Below are positions 34,567-45,460 of a stretch of 64,000 nt of DNA, one piece after another. Source of the stretch: Stigmatella ashevillena (GTDB taxonomy: Bacteria; Myxococcota; Myxococcia; Myxococcales; Myxococcaceae); NCBI RefSeq assembly GCF_028368975.1, contig NZ_JAQNDM010000002.1, positions 7,000,425-7,064,424 on the forward strand. The letters are read 5' to 3'. Both the position numbers and the translations under genes were made by a program. The stretch's first letter is position 1, and the number at the start of each line of letters is the position of its first letter. Under the pieces are notes generated by a model. It made no database searches, was not told where the DNA came from, and saw nothing but the letters and a program-made list of their open reading frames with translations.

Positions 34567-35370
34567 TCAGCGTGAGCCCGCGCGAAGGAGTTCCAAGGTG
34601 TGCGCGAGCAACGAGGCGTCTCCGGGCTCACCATGACCGGGAACCACGGTGCGCGCAGTCGGGTATCGGGCCTGGAGGGACTCCACACTCCGGGGCCAGG
34701 AGGCGAGGTCCGCGTCGGAGAGGTTGCCCAGCGAAGAGGCTTCCAGGTCCTTGACCATGCAGCCGCCAAAAAGGATGCCGCTGGCGGCGTGCCACACGAC
34801 GATGTTGTCCGGAGCGTGGCCGGGCCCGGGAAAGAACAGCTCCACCGGGCCGAGCCGGTGCACGGGGGCTGGAAAGGGCTGGGAGGGCGCCGGGCGGCCT
34901 TGCTGGGAGGTGAGTTCCGCCGTGAGCGCAAGCGCATGGGTGGGGATGCCGCGTGCCTGAAGGGCGCGAAGTCCACCCGTCCGGTCCGCGTGGAAGTGGG
35001 TGGCCACGCCCGCGTGGACGGGGACCTTCAGCGTGTCTTCCACCCACTGGAGCAATCGCTCTGCCTGCGCTTCGGTCCATCCCGGATCCACGAGCAGGAC
35101 TCCGCCGCCCTCGGCGATGACGAGCCCATTGGCAGGGATGCGGCCCCAGTCTTCGCCCGAGAGCGCCACGAGACGCCAGACCCCCGGTGCCAGGGGCTGG
35201 ATGCGGAGTTCCTCGGTGAGTGAAGTGATGGGCCCTGCCGCGGGAGGTTGCGGCGCAGGAGCCACGGTTCGGCAGCCGATCACTCCCAGGAGCAGGGCCA
35301 GTGTGCTCGGAAGCAATGAGCCCCAGGAAGTCAGAGGACGTGGAGGTGGATGCATGGGTGGTGCCATCAT
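34567..35370 (-). CDS. subclass B1-type metallo-beta-lactamase, lipoprotein
   Basis: 268 residues; ATGs at 35370, 35367 and 35355 all keep a signal ending in lipobox GVIGC. The zinc ligands of subclass B1 are complete: H125, H127 and D129 in THFHADRTGG, H185 in GPGHAPDN, C204 in FGGCMVK and H246 in VVPGHGE. The B1 substrate residues corresponding to Lys224 (K207) and Asn233 (N216 in LGNLSDADL) are also present. It would hydrolyse beta-lactams at the cell envelope, though environmental homologs may have weak activity. It is divergent from the GH63 gene with 57 bases between starts. Confidence 0.9.
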   Translation of the reverse strand: MMAPPMHPPPRPLTSWGSLLPSTLALLLGVIGCRTVAPAPQPPAAGPITSLTEELRIQPLAPGVWRLVALSGEDWGRIPANGLVIAEGGGVLLVDPGWTEAQAERLLQWVEDTLKVPVHAGVATHFHADRTGGLRALQARGIPTHALALTAELTSQQGRPAPSQPFPAPVHRLGPVELFFPGPGHAPDNIVVWHAASGILFGGCMVKDLEASSLGNLSDADLASWPRSVESLQARYPTARTVVPGHGEPGDASLLAHTLELLRAGSR

Positions 35371-35427
35371 GCCAGCACTCGTTGGGCCAGCGCCTCTCCC
35401 CTGAGGGCTTCGGGTATGGTGCGCGCC

Positions 35428-38109
<2,682 letters not shown>

Positions 38110-38134
38110 CGCTCCGGAGGCGGGAGGCGCGCGC

Positions 38135-38653
38135 TCAGGGCTGCTTGGAGGGCGCCGCCTCAGTGGTCTCCGCCATGCTCTGAAGCAGCAGCAAGGCGGT
38201 CCGTGCGCGCTGGGTGGTCTCGCGCTTGGCTTCGGGGTCCAGTTGCAGGGCTGCCTGGATGTCGGCGAGTGCCTCGGCGACCTTGCCCTCGCGCAGGAGC
38301 AGCTCGCTGCGGCCACCCAGGGCGTCCACATTGGCGATGTTGAGCTGGATGGATCGATTGTAGGATTCCAGCCCTTCCTGGAAGCGATCCGCCTGAACGT
38401 AGGCGGCCGCCAGGTGGCAATGGAAGACACTGTCATACGGAGCCGCGGCGGTCAGCCCCTTGAGGATATCGATCGCGGACTGGGTGTGTCCCCCCACCAT
38501 GAGGTCGTACCCCCGGGAGGCCAGCGCATACAGCTGTTCCTGAGAGAGTCCCAGGAACTGCGCGGGGGTAATCTCCCCCGCGATGAGCCGCTGGCTCATT
38601 CCGGAGTTCGGAGGCAACGAAGAGGCAGAGGAAGGCTGTGGATTCGCGTTCAC
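38135..38653 (-). CDS. SycD/LcrH-like TPR chaperone
   Basis: 172 residues; GTG 38653 with AGGT upstream, or ATG 38599. It has an N-terminal helix (ITPAQFLGLSQEQLYALASR) and three TPR-like repeats: YDLMVGGHTQSAIDILKGL, HLAAAYVQADRFQEGLESYN and RSELLLREGKVAEALADIQA. This is the layout of class II type III secretion chaperones, which hold translocators or effectors before export. It lies 55 bases after the DUF1521 gene on the same strand, its likely client. No type III apparatus gene is in the window. Confidence 0.75.
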   Translation of the reverse strand: MNANPQPSSASSLPPNSGMSQRLIAGEITPAQFLGLSQEQLYALASRGYDLMVGGHTQSAIDILKGLTAAAPYDSVFHCHLAAAYVQADRFQEGLESYNRSIQLNIANVDALGGRSELLLREGKVAEALADIQAALQLDPEAKRETTQRARTALLLLQSMAETTEAAPSKQP

Positions 38654-38708
38654 GGAGTACCTGCTGGAAGTCAGAGAAAGAACAAGGCAGAGGCTTCAGG
38701 GCAATCCG

Positions 38709-39836
38709 TCAAGCCATCATGTTGCCACGGAAGGACTGGACACTGCGGTTGAGCGACTCCATGCGCGAGAACATGTCGAACATCCGGCCGATGTCCTCGA
38801 AGCCGCGGCCCAGGTGTTCCTGGCGACGGTTGAGCCAGTTCCCATTCCCCCCGGGCGCGCAGTGAGGATCATTGCCGCAGCGCTGCGAGAGGGAATCGTT
38901 GAACGACGCCATGCCCGAGAACAGAGAGGCCATGCTGTTGAACATCTGGCTCATCTGCTGGAGGTAATGGTTCTGTGAGTTCGGGCCCTGGCCTCCGAAG
39001 GGACCCTGAGGCCGGTGCCCTCCCACGCCGTGGGGACGGTGCTGGGGGCCCTGGTTGCCCGGCGCCAGCTTGTTGCCCAGATTGAAGGTCTCACCCAGAT
39101 TGTTGCTGCCGATGATCTCTCGGCCCTGGAAGGACCAGTCGTCGGTCTCCTGGCCCATGACGAACACGTCATTGTTGCCAAAGCTGTTGGCGCGCTGGTA
39201 GCCATCCGCCGTCACCTGGCCGACTTTGCCCTTGCCCTTGTCGACGTCCGTGACCTGGATCCGGTCATTGCCGGAGATGATCTCCAAGCCGCCGGTCACC
39301 GTCGCTCCTGCATCCCCCCAGGGGACGGTGTCGACGTTGATGCGGGTGCCATCGCCCAGCACGAAGGTGCTGTCCCGCTTGAAGTCCCACTTTCCGCCAT
39401 CCCCCTCGGCCACGTGGGGATCTCCCCAGACGCGCGTGCTCTTGCCGTCGGGGCCCGTGATCTGCCACTCGTGCTGGCCAGTGGCCTGAATCTTGTAACC
39501 GCCCGGGGTGGTGATGATGCCGTTCGCGTCTGTCTTCAAATTGCCAGAAGGGTGGCACGAGTCGCCGCGAGAAGGAGGTGCCGGGTGGCAATGTGAGGGT
39601 TTGTGGCTGTGTCCGCCGCCGTGAGGCCCTCCCGGGTGCTTCTGGAAGTTGTCTCCCTTCAGCAGCTTCTGGAGCTGGGACATCTGCGTCTTCAAGGCGG
39701 AGAGGGTGGTTTTCACCATCTGCGCTTCGAGTCCACTCAGCCCTCGCTGCTGCAATCCTCCGAACCGGCCCATCTGCTGGGTCTGGTTCGAGGCAAAGGT
39801 ATGCATCATGCTCGCTGACTTCGTGGGAACGGTCAT
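38709..39836 (-). CDS. DUF1521 (metal-ion-inducible autocleavage) domain protein
   Basis: 375 residues with no classical signal peptide. The N-terminus (1-60) is Ser/Gln-rich and helical. A His/Gly/Pro linker (67-86) carries many metal-binding His residues. The DUF1521 domain (about 100-260) contains WGDPHVAEGDGGKWDF. In the nodulation effector NopE1, Ca2+ triggers self-cleavage at the Asp-Pro bond of this GDPH motif, here D139-P140. The C-terminus (300-375) is helical. With the SycD-like gene it looks like a type III secreted protein and its chaperone. Confidence 0.82.
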   Translation of the reverse strand: MTVPTKSASMMHTFASNQTQQMGRFGGLQQRGLSGLEAQMVKTTLSALKTQMSQLQKLLKGDNFQKHPGGPHGGGHSHKPSHCHPAPPSRGDSCHPSGNLKTDANGIITTPGGYKIQATGQHEWQITGPDGKSTRVWGDPHVAEGDGGKWDFKRDSTFVLGDGTRINVDTVPWGDAGATVTGGLEIISGNDRIQVTDVDKGKGKVGQVTADGYQRANSFGNNDVFVMGQETDDWSFQGREIIGSNNLGETFNLGNKLAPGNQGPQHRPHGVGGHRPQGPFGGQGPNSQNHYLQQMSQMFNSMASLFSGMASFNDSLSQRCGNDPHCAPGGNGNWLNRRQEHLGRGFEDIGRMFDMFSRMESLNRSVQSFRGNMMA

Positions 39837-40215
39837 ACGGTATCCATCCTTTGACTGACTGAAGAGCGCCTCGTCACGAGGTAGAGGCGCTCAGCGGGTG
39901 GGCTATGCAGAGGTTTTTCCAAATCCCCATAAAAAGAGTGAGCCCTCCTGCCGTGGCAACCCATGCACACATTTCCCCTCTGCTTTCGATGAGAGGAATG
40001 CCTGATTTTCCAAATGATGTGGCTTGTGTGGTTTGGATTGTTTGAAAGGAGGAGCTGCTCTTCCTGGAAAGACGCTTGGATTTGGAAGTCCGGATCCTGA
40101 ACGACTCACAGTGGAAGGGTTATTTCCTCCAGTGCCGTTCAGTGCCTCCGCTCCCTGCCTGCTCTACCAGGAGGGGGGGACTGGGCCCCGCCTTCCTCTC
40201 CTGGTGGGCAGGCGG
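39837..40215. other. 379-bp intergenic region
   Basis: No credible gene on either strand. It should hold the promoter of the DUF1521-chaperone operon (leftward) and the end of the aldo/keto reductase gene. The only clear structure is the hairpin at 39864-39892. A/T-rich stretches near 39910-40040 could contain promoter elements, but I cannot pin them down. Confidence 0.6.
39864..39892 (-). promoter_or_regulatory. leader hairpin upstream of the DUF1521 gene
   Basis: GAGCGCCTC (39864-39872) and GAGGCGCTC (39884-39892) form a perfect 9-base stem with an 11-base loop, beginning 28 bases upstream of the ATG at 39836. It has no U-tract, so it is not a standard terminator. It may be a 5' leader structure or a protein site. 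Confidence 0.45.
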
Positions 40216-41277
40216 TCAGGCAACGGGCGCGAAGGGCGGCCTGCGCAGTTCAGGCCTGCCGCCCGCGATGCGCAGGCCGAGCCCCTCAGAGGCAAGCATC
40301 TCATGTGGGAAGCCGAGCGAGATCGCGCTGACCGCATCGAGCCGGGCCATTTGTTCCTCCGACAGTGTCACCGCGCTCGCAGCCAGGTTGGCGTCAAGCT
40401 GGGCAAGCGTGCTGGCGCCCAGGATGGGGATGACCGAGGTCGTGGCGCGGGCCGCGCGTTGCCGCAGCCACGCGAGGGAGACCTGGCCGGGCGTGACGCC
40501 CAGCTCGCCAGAGATCGCGATGACCGTGTCGAGGATCTGCGTTTTCTGTGGGGTGGTCTCGGTATGGACGAGGTGGGGCATGTACTCGGTTCGCCCCCGT
40601 TCCCCCTGCCGGAACTTGCCCGTCAGGAAACCGCCTCCCAGGGGGGACCAGAGCGTCACGCCCAGCCCCAGTCCTTCCGCCATGGGCAACAGCTCGCGGT
40701 CGGCGGTCCGCTCGACGAGGCTGTACTCAATCTGTAGCCCCGCGATGGGCGCCCAACCCCGCAGCTCGGCGAGGGTGGCGGCGCGGGAGACGCGCCAGGC
40801 CGGAAAGTCGGAGAGCCCGCCGTAGTGAATCTTGCCGGCGCGGACGAGATCATCGAAGCCCCGGGCGATCTCCTCCAGGGGCGTGAGCCCATCGGCGAAG
40901 TGCACCCAGTAGAGATCAAGGTGGTCCGTCTTCAGCCGTTTCAGACTGGCTTCGACGGAGCTCATCATCGCCTTGCGGCTATTGCCCGTCAGCGAGACGC
41001 TGGCGTTGGGGCCGGCGCCGGCCGTGAACTTGGAGGAGATGACGAAGGTGTCGCGGTGACCCTGGATGAAGCTGCCCAGCAGCTCCTCGGCCTCGCCGAA
41101 CTGGTAGCCATCCGCGCAGTCGAAGAAGTTGCCTCCGGCTTCGACGAACCGGTCGAACAGCCGCCTTGCCTCCTCGGGCTTGGCACCGTGTCCCCAACGG
41201 GTGCCAAACGTCCCCGTGCCCAACGCCACTTCGGAAACCCTCAGGCCCGTGTGCCGGCCGAACGTCGTGTAACGCAT
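40216..41277 (-). CDS. aldo/keto reductase
   Basis: 353 residues from ATG 41277, preceded by GGGAGG at 5 bases; GTG 41280 is also open. The TIM-barrel AKR catalytic tetrad is visible: Asp and Tyr in FDCADGYQFGEAEELLG, Lys in VISSKFTAG and His in YWVHFADG. It probably reduces aldehydes or ketones with NADPH in the cytosol. It is paralogous to the gene at 59970. Two palindromes overlap its promoter, implying tight repression. Confidence 0.9.
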   Translation of the reverse strand: MRYTTFGRHTGLRVSEVALGTGTFGTRWGHGAKPEEARRLFDRFVEAGGNFFDCADGYQFGEAEELLGSFIQGHRDTFVISSKFTAGAGPNASVSLTGNSRKAMMSSVEASLKRLKTDHLDLYWVHFADGLTPLEEIARGFDDLVRAGKIHYGGLSDFPAWRVSRAATLAELRGWAPIAGLQIEYSLVERTADRELLPMAEGLGLGVTLWSPLGGGFLTGKFRQGERGRTEYMPHLVHTETTPQKTQILDTVIAISGELGVTPGQVSLAWLRQRAARATTSVIPILGASTLAQLDANLAASAVTLSEEQMARLDAVSAISLGFPHEMLASEGLGLRIAGGRPELRRPPFAPVA

Positions 41278-41372
41278 CACAGCCTCCCAAGAGGGCGGCC
41301 TGCTCCGGTGCCATCCGTCCAGGCGAACGCATGCCGTCCGCCCACGCCGTGCCTCCGGTCAGCCGCCCTGTT

Positions 41373-41390
41373 TCATGATGGTCATCATGA
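41373..41390. promoter_or_regulatory. operator copy 1 of the aldo/keto reductase promoter
   Basis: TCATGATG-GT-CATCATGA: 8-base perfect arms around two bases, located just after the predicted -10 of the leftward promoter, near the transcript start. The core ATGATGxxCATCAT is repeated at 41401, with centres 26 bases apart, as expected for a dimeric repressor of TetR or MarR type. Confidence 0.65.
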
Positions 41391-41395
41391 TTGAG

Positions 41396-41426
41396 GATAT
41401 ATGATGGCCATCATCAATAATGTCAA
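41396..41426 (-). promoter_or_regulatory. sigma70-like promoter of the aldo/keto reductase gene
   Basis: On the minus strand TTGACA (41426-41421) matches the -35 consensus exactly. A -10-like TATATC (41401-41396) or ATATAT lies 18-19 bases further on. The spacer holds operator copy 2. The gene starts about 120 bases downstream. Confidence 0.55.
41401..41414. promoter_or_regulatory. operator copy 2 of the aldo/keto reductase promoter
   Basis: ATGATGGCCATCAT is a perfect 14-base palindrome placed between the -35 and -10 elements, sharing its arms with the copy at 41373. Binding here would block RNA polymerase. No regulator gene is adjacent. Confidence 0.65.
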
Positions 41427-41445
41427 GCGCTCTGCCGAGCGACCC

Positions 41446-43812
41446 TCAGGGAACGGGTGGGCTCTGGAGCTTCTGCGCCTCGTACTCCCGCAGGCTCTGC
41501 CGGATGGGCGCGGCGAGGGGGTGCTGGGGCTCCAGCTTCAGGAAGGTCTGGTAGTGCCGGATGGCCTTTTCCACTCGGCCCGGAATCGAGGCGTAGGTGG
41601 CGCCCGCGAGCAGGTGGCAGTCCGCGTCCGACGGCTCCAGGGAGAGGCAGCGCGCGGCGAGGATCGCGGCCCGGTCATACTGGCGCTCGCCGAAGTACTG
41701 CATGGCTTCGTCAAAGACGCGCCGGGCCTCGCCCACCTTCTGGGGGTTCACCAGGCTGTAGGGCGAGGGGCTGGGCCAGGCCGGGCCTCCGCTCGTGCGG
41801 GTGATCCGGATCTGCAACTCGCCCTGGTTGTCCGAGGGCTCGTCGTCAATGAACCCGCACAGGAGGTTGGTGGCTCCCGACACCTGGAGGACGGTGCCTT
41901 CGCGGAAGAGGAATTGCTGCTCCCGGGAAGAAGCCCCGTTCATGGGCAACCGCGCGCACGCGAGGCTCTCCAGGGGGCCTGCCGTTTGCCCCCGGGTGTA
42001 TGCCCCCTGTCCGATGGGCACCAGCAGCAGCCGGTACGAGGAGGCAGGGTCCAGGTTCTTGAGCTCGAATGCCCGGTCCGTGCTGGCGGCGGTTCCTGGC
42101 GGGAGGGTGATGCGCTGACGGTCCTTGCGCTGGACGTTCTCCACCATTACCCCGCGGGCAGGTGCCTCGGCAGGAAGCGGCTTCAGCGCGAAGACCTTGA
42201 GCGAGGTGGCGCCCTTCACCAGGACTGGCTTGGGCGAGAGCACCCCCACCCCGTCCTTCGCCCGCAGCTCCGGCCCCTCGAGCCAGAAGAACAGAGGAGG
42301 GCTGTCCCGGGGGGGCTCGGGCTCGGAGATGCGGTAGGTGGTGCCCACCTCCAGCGCCAGCGTCTCCGGGACGGACTGGGGGTCGATGACATCGTTCCGC
42401 GCATCGAGCCGAATGGACTCGACAGGGTAGGAGGCGGAGGCCCGCGAGGCAGAAGGCTCCGCCTCGGGTGGGGCCACGGCGCTGGGGGGTTCGGCCAACG
42501 GTGTGGGCGGCTCGGGGGAGACGGGCGCCTGCACGGGCGGTGGGGAGGCCGCGGGGGGCTGGACAGGGGGCCGTGGAGGCAGCGGAGACGCTCCGGCGAT
42601 CTCCAGGGGCTTGAGCGGGGAGAGGGCCTCCTTCGCAGCCCCTTCGGTGGGAGGCTTCATCCAGAGAAGGGCGGCGGCCATGGCTCCCAGGAGCGTTACG
42701 CCCACGCCCGCGGCCAGGAACAGGGGCAGGCGGGACGGTGGAGGGGGGAGCGGCGCGGTGGAAGGGGAAGAGGGAGGCGGGGTCGAGAAGAAGGGCGAGG
42801 TGGGCATTTCGCCCCGCCACCCGGCCAACTGCTCCTGGAAGGAACGGGGGATCTGCACCTTGTGCCCCTGGTTCTTCAAATCCTGGCGGAACAGCTCCTG
42901 GACGAAGTGCGAGAGGCTGAGCGCCGAGAAGCGAGGGGTGCTCGAGTAGAGGAACTCCGAGAGCGCCTCCGCGAAGGCGTTGCTGGACTCGAAGCGATCC
43001 TGACGGTTCACCGCCAGGGCCCGCATGATGAGGGCGTCCAGCGCGGGATCGATGTCCGGCTTGATGGCCGAGGGGCGCGGGAATTCGCCCTTTCCGAGCT
43101 TGGGGACCACCACGTACGGCGGACCCTCCAGGGGCATCCGGCCGCACAGCATCTCGTAGAGCACGATGCCGGTAGCCCACACATCCGTCAGGGGCGTCAC
43201 TTCTTCGCCCCGGGCCTGCTCTGGGGAGAAGAAGAGGTACTTGCCCTTCACCACGCCGGGCTCGGTGGTGAAGCCGCGCAGCTCCCGCGCCTTGGCGATG
43301 CCGAAGTCGACGATCTTGACCTGGCCCTCGTAGCTGATGAGCACGTTGTCCGGGGAGATGTCCCGGTGGACGAGCCCCAGGGAGCGGCCCTGGGCGTCCG
43401 TGCGGGTGTGGGCGTAGTGCAGCCCCCGGCAGATCTCCAGGGCGATGAAGAGGGCGATGGGAACGGGGATGGACGGCAGGCCCGAGCGGAGCGCGCGCTT
43501 GATGACGCGATGCAGGGGCTGGCCATCCACGAACTCCATGGCCAGGAAGTACTCCTCGCCCACCCGGCCGAAGTCGTAGACCTGCGCGATGTTGCCGTGG
43601 GACAGCGTGGCGGAGATGCGCGCCTCGCTGATGAACATGTTGATGAAGCCCGGATCCGTGGCGAATTCTGGAAGAACCTTCTTGATGAGCACGGGCTTGG
43701 TGACGCCTGCCTCTCCCAGGAGCCGGGCGCGGTAGACCTCGGCCATGCCGCCGCGCCCGAGCTGGGACACCAGCTCATAGCGGCCAAAGGGCTCATCCAA
43801 AGAGGGAGACAT
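41446..43812 (-). CDS. Ser/Thr protein kinase with membrane segment and C-terminal TPRs
   Basis: 788 residues. Kinase domain about 11-285: LGRGGMAEVYRAR, Lys44, LVHRDISPDN and VDFGIAKA; the activation segment is full length with SPEQARGE. Pro-rich stretches flank one membrane helix (about 365-385, LPLFLAAGVGVTLLGAMAAA). The outer part is long and Pro-rich, with a beta-rich domain and TPR-like helices near the end (FDEAMQYFGERQYDRAAILA). This is a typical myxobacterial Hanks kinase. It lies downstream of locus III on the same strand with a 64-base gap. Confidence 0.9.
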   Translation of the reverse strand: MSPSLDEPFGRYELVSQLGRGGMAEVYRARLLGEAGVTKPVLIKKVLPEFATDPGFINMFISEARISATLSHGNIAQVYDFGRVGEEYFLAMEFVDGQPLHRVIKRALRSGLPSIPVPIALFIALEICRGLHYAHTRTDAQGRSLGLVHRDISPDNVLISYEGQVKIVDFGIAKARELRGFTTEPGVVKGKYLFFSPEQARGEEVTPLTDVWATGIVLYEMLCGRMPLEGPPYVVVPKLGKGEFPRPSAIKPDIDPALDALIMRALAVNRQDRFESSNAFAEALSEFLYSSTPRFSALSLSHFVQELFRQDLKNQGHKVQIPRSFQEQLAGWRGEMPTSPFFSTPPPSSPSTAPLPPPPSRLPLFLAAGVGVTLLGAMAAALLWMKPPTEGAAKEALSPLKPLEIAGASPLPPRPPVQPPAASPPPVQAPVSPEPPTPLAEPPSAVAPPEAEPSASRASASYPVESIRLDARNDVIDPQSVPETLALEVGTTYRISEPEPPRDSPPLFFWLEGPELRAKDGVGVLSPKPVLVKGATSLKVFALKPLPAEAPARGVMVENVQRKDRQRITLPPGTAASTDRAFELKNLDPASSYRLLLVPIGQGAYTRGQTAGPLESLACARLPMNGASSREQQFLFREGTVLQVSGATNLLCGFIDDEPSDNQGELQIRITRTSGGPAWPSPSPYSLVNPQKVGEARRVFDEAMQYFGERQYDRAAILAARCLSLEPSDADCHLLAGATYASIPGRVEKAIRHYQTFLKLEPQHPLAAPIRQSLREYEAQKLQSPPVP

Positions 43813-43876
43813 GCGGAGAGCATCCTACCCGCGCGGTGCCCGGTGGCCCAGAGGCGTGTCCGCGTCGCCGGATGTC

Positions 43877-44515
43877 TCACGCCGCTTTTACATCAGGAAG
43901 GGCTGCGGGAGCGTGGATGAAGCTCTGGGGGGCTTCCGAGGGGGGCTGTTGTGAGCCGGGACTTTCGTGTTGGGTGGGCGGAGGGACGGAGGGTGCGATG
44001 GGGGCAGGGGCGACTGAAGCAGGAAGAGCAGAATCCTGTGGAGGAGGGGGGGCTGTTGAAGGGGCGTCGAGTCGCGGCATTGTTGCCAGGGGGAGGGCCT
44101 TTCCCACGACTTCGCCTTGTGCGGTGACGGCGTATTCGTGCCACCAATCGAGGACACGCCCACTGGGACCGCCACATCGATCAAAACGTTGGTCCAGCAC
44201 CACGTAATACAACCCGGTTTTGGGGTCTTTATGAACGGCCACATTCAGGCCCTGTTCTGGACTGGAGCACCCCCAAAAAAGCTCTGGATCTGGATTGGTC
44301 CTGACCATCTCTCGGATGGCGGCCGCAGCCGCGAGAGCGGCACCTGCCTCCATGGAGGGGGCGACGAGTTCTGTCGCGGTATCCTCTGGCCACGGGAGAT
44401 CTGTTCGCCATGCCGTGGTCGGCATGGCACAGTTGGCAAGGAAGGCCGCAAGCACTCCAGGCAGACCTCTCGTGATCATGAGTCTTCCAGGGATTGTCTT
44501 GGACGGTTGACACAT
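43877..44515 (-). CDS. two-cysteine lipoprotein with Pro-rich tail (copy A1, locus III)
   Basis: ATG 44515 has AGGAG 7 bases upstream; a second ATG (44479) gives a shorter signal. The lipobox is AFLANC. AALAAAAAIREMVRT, GCSSPEQGLNVAV, YYVVLDQRFDRCGGP and YAVTAQGEVVGKA match the lipoprotein at 61113 almost residue for residue. The same two-Cys plan is seen in the S copies. The last 75 residues are Pro/Ser-rich and may span the periplasm or wall. It begins 9 bases after the JAMM gene J3. Confidence 0.78.
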   Translation of the reverse strand: MCQPSKTIPGRLMITRGLPGVLAAFLANCAMPTTAWRTDLPWPEDTATELVAPSMEAGAALAAAAAIREMVRTNPDPELFWGCSSPEQGLNVAVHKDPKTGLYYVVLDQRFDRCGGPSGRVLDWWHEYAVTAQGEVVGKALPLATMPRLDAPSTAPPPPQDSALPASVAPAPIAPSVPPPTQHESPGSQQPPSEAPQSFIHAPAALPDVKAA

Positions 44516-44524
44516 GAACCACTC

Positions 44525-45052
44525 CTACTCTTGCAACAACTGTAGAGGGTCATGATCGCACTGCGGCACTCTGCTGCGGCTGTTGGCTCCCCGCGGTATG
44601 CATGTTCCAAGCGTGAGCCAACGGTTTGCGCGTTCACTCCATTGTTGGAGCTCGCCTGTGGGAAAGTAACGCAAGATGATGCGTGTGCCGTCCCGGCGTT
44701 CCGCTACCAGTGCTGAGGCCATCTCAATGGCAGTGTCGTGATAGAAAGCAGGAGACGGGTTTCCAGGAATCAAGCGGACTTCCGCCATGGCTATGTAGGG
44801 TTTGAAGGCGTCTGTCGGCCACGTGCTGAAGTCAAAAGAGGAGGGTGGAGCGGCGCAAGGATGATTGTGAATGTATCCCACGACCCATACTTGCGATGGG
44901 GGATAATCTTCGTCTTTTACCGCGAAGAACGGCCTGCACGAACCATGGTCCCCTGTGACAGGTTCAGTGACACGCCAGGACAAGGCGTGTCGCCCCCCTG
45001 CGACATAGATCGTCGCGCAGTACTCCATGGACATGCCCACAAACGGAATCAC
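44525..45052 (-). CDS. JAMM-domain protein lacking a signal peptide (copy J3, locus III)
   Basis: 175 residues from GTG 45052. JAMM residues are intact: E10 in MEYCATIY, H62 and H64 in YIHNHPCAAPP, S71 and D74 in SSFD. Compared with J1 and J2 it lacks the lipoprotein signal and about 70 N-terminal residues: the frame upstream of the start is the end of mnhG (TAG 36 bases before). It may be a 5'-truncated copy or a cytosolic version. A1 follows after 9 bases. Confidence 0.72.
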   Translation of the reverse strand: MIPFVGMSMEYCATIYVAGGRHALSWRVTEPVTGDHGSCRPFFAVKDEDYPPSQVWVVGYIHNHPCAAPPSSFDFSTWPTDAFKPYIAMAEVRLIPGNPSPAFYHDTAIEMASALVAERRDGTRIILRYFPTGELQQWSERANRWLTLGTCIPRGANSRSRVPQCDHDPLQLLQE

Positions 45053-45088
45053 CTTCGGGCGCCAGACCGGGGTGATGAGGGGCCAAGG

Positions 45089-45460
45089 CTACTTGCCGTC
45101 GAGCAGCGGACCCGCGCGGGAGTGGGGGGGCTTGGAGCTGTATTTCTCGGCCAGATCATTCTCGCGGGTCTTCTCCCACAGCGGCACGCCGATGTGGAAC
45201 GCGGCCCGGGCAATGAGCAGCGTGGCCACCGGCGTGATGGCAAAGAGGAAGAGGACGGTCAGCATCACGTGGGTCACGACGCTCAGGCTCCCCATGTCCA
45301 CCGCCGCCGCGCAGAGCAGTCCGCCGACGCCCACGGTCGCGGCCTTGGCCGTGGCCTGCAAGCGCAGGAAGAGATCGGGCAGCCGCACCATGCCCAGTCC
45401 CGCCAGCAACATCGCCAGCGTGCCCACCCCCAGAAAGACCGCGGTGATGATTTCCCTCAT
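45089..45460 (-). CDS. mnhG: Mrp Na+/H+ antiporter subunit G
   Basis: 123 residues with three membrane helices. MREIITAVFLGVGTLAMLLA, then LPDLFLRLQATAKAATVGVG and MLTVLFLFAITPVATLLIAR match MnhG/MrpG. It is a small subunit needed for assembly of the antiporter complex. Its ATG overlaps the mnhF stop (ATGA). The stop is followed after 36 bases by the truncated JAMM copy J3. Confidence 0.93.
   Translation of the reverse strand: MREIITAVFLGVGTLAMLLAGLGMVRLPDLFLRLQATAKAATVGVGGLLCAAAVDMGSLSVVTHVMLTVLFLFAITPVATLLIARAAFHIGVPLWEKTRENDLAEKYSSKPPHSRAGPLLDGK

Noticed and set aside
39950-39970. Possible sigma54 promoter (TGGCA ... TGCA)
   Set aside because: The GG-GC spacing is two bases too short and it points away from the DUF1521 gene.
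41401-43920. 839-codon frame on the plus strand
   Set aside because: Antisense of the Ser/Thr kinase, which has clear catalytic motifs on the other strand.
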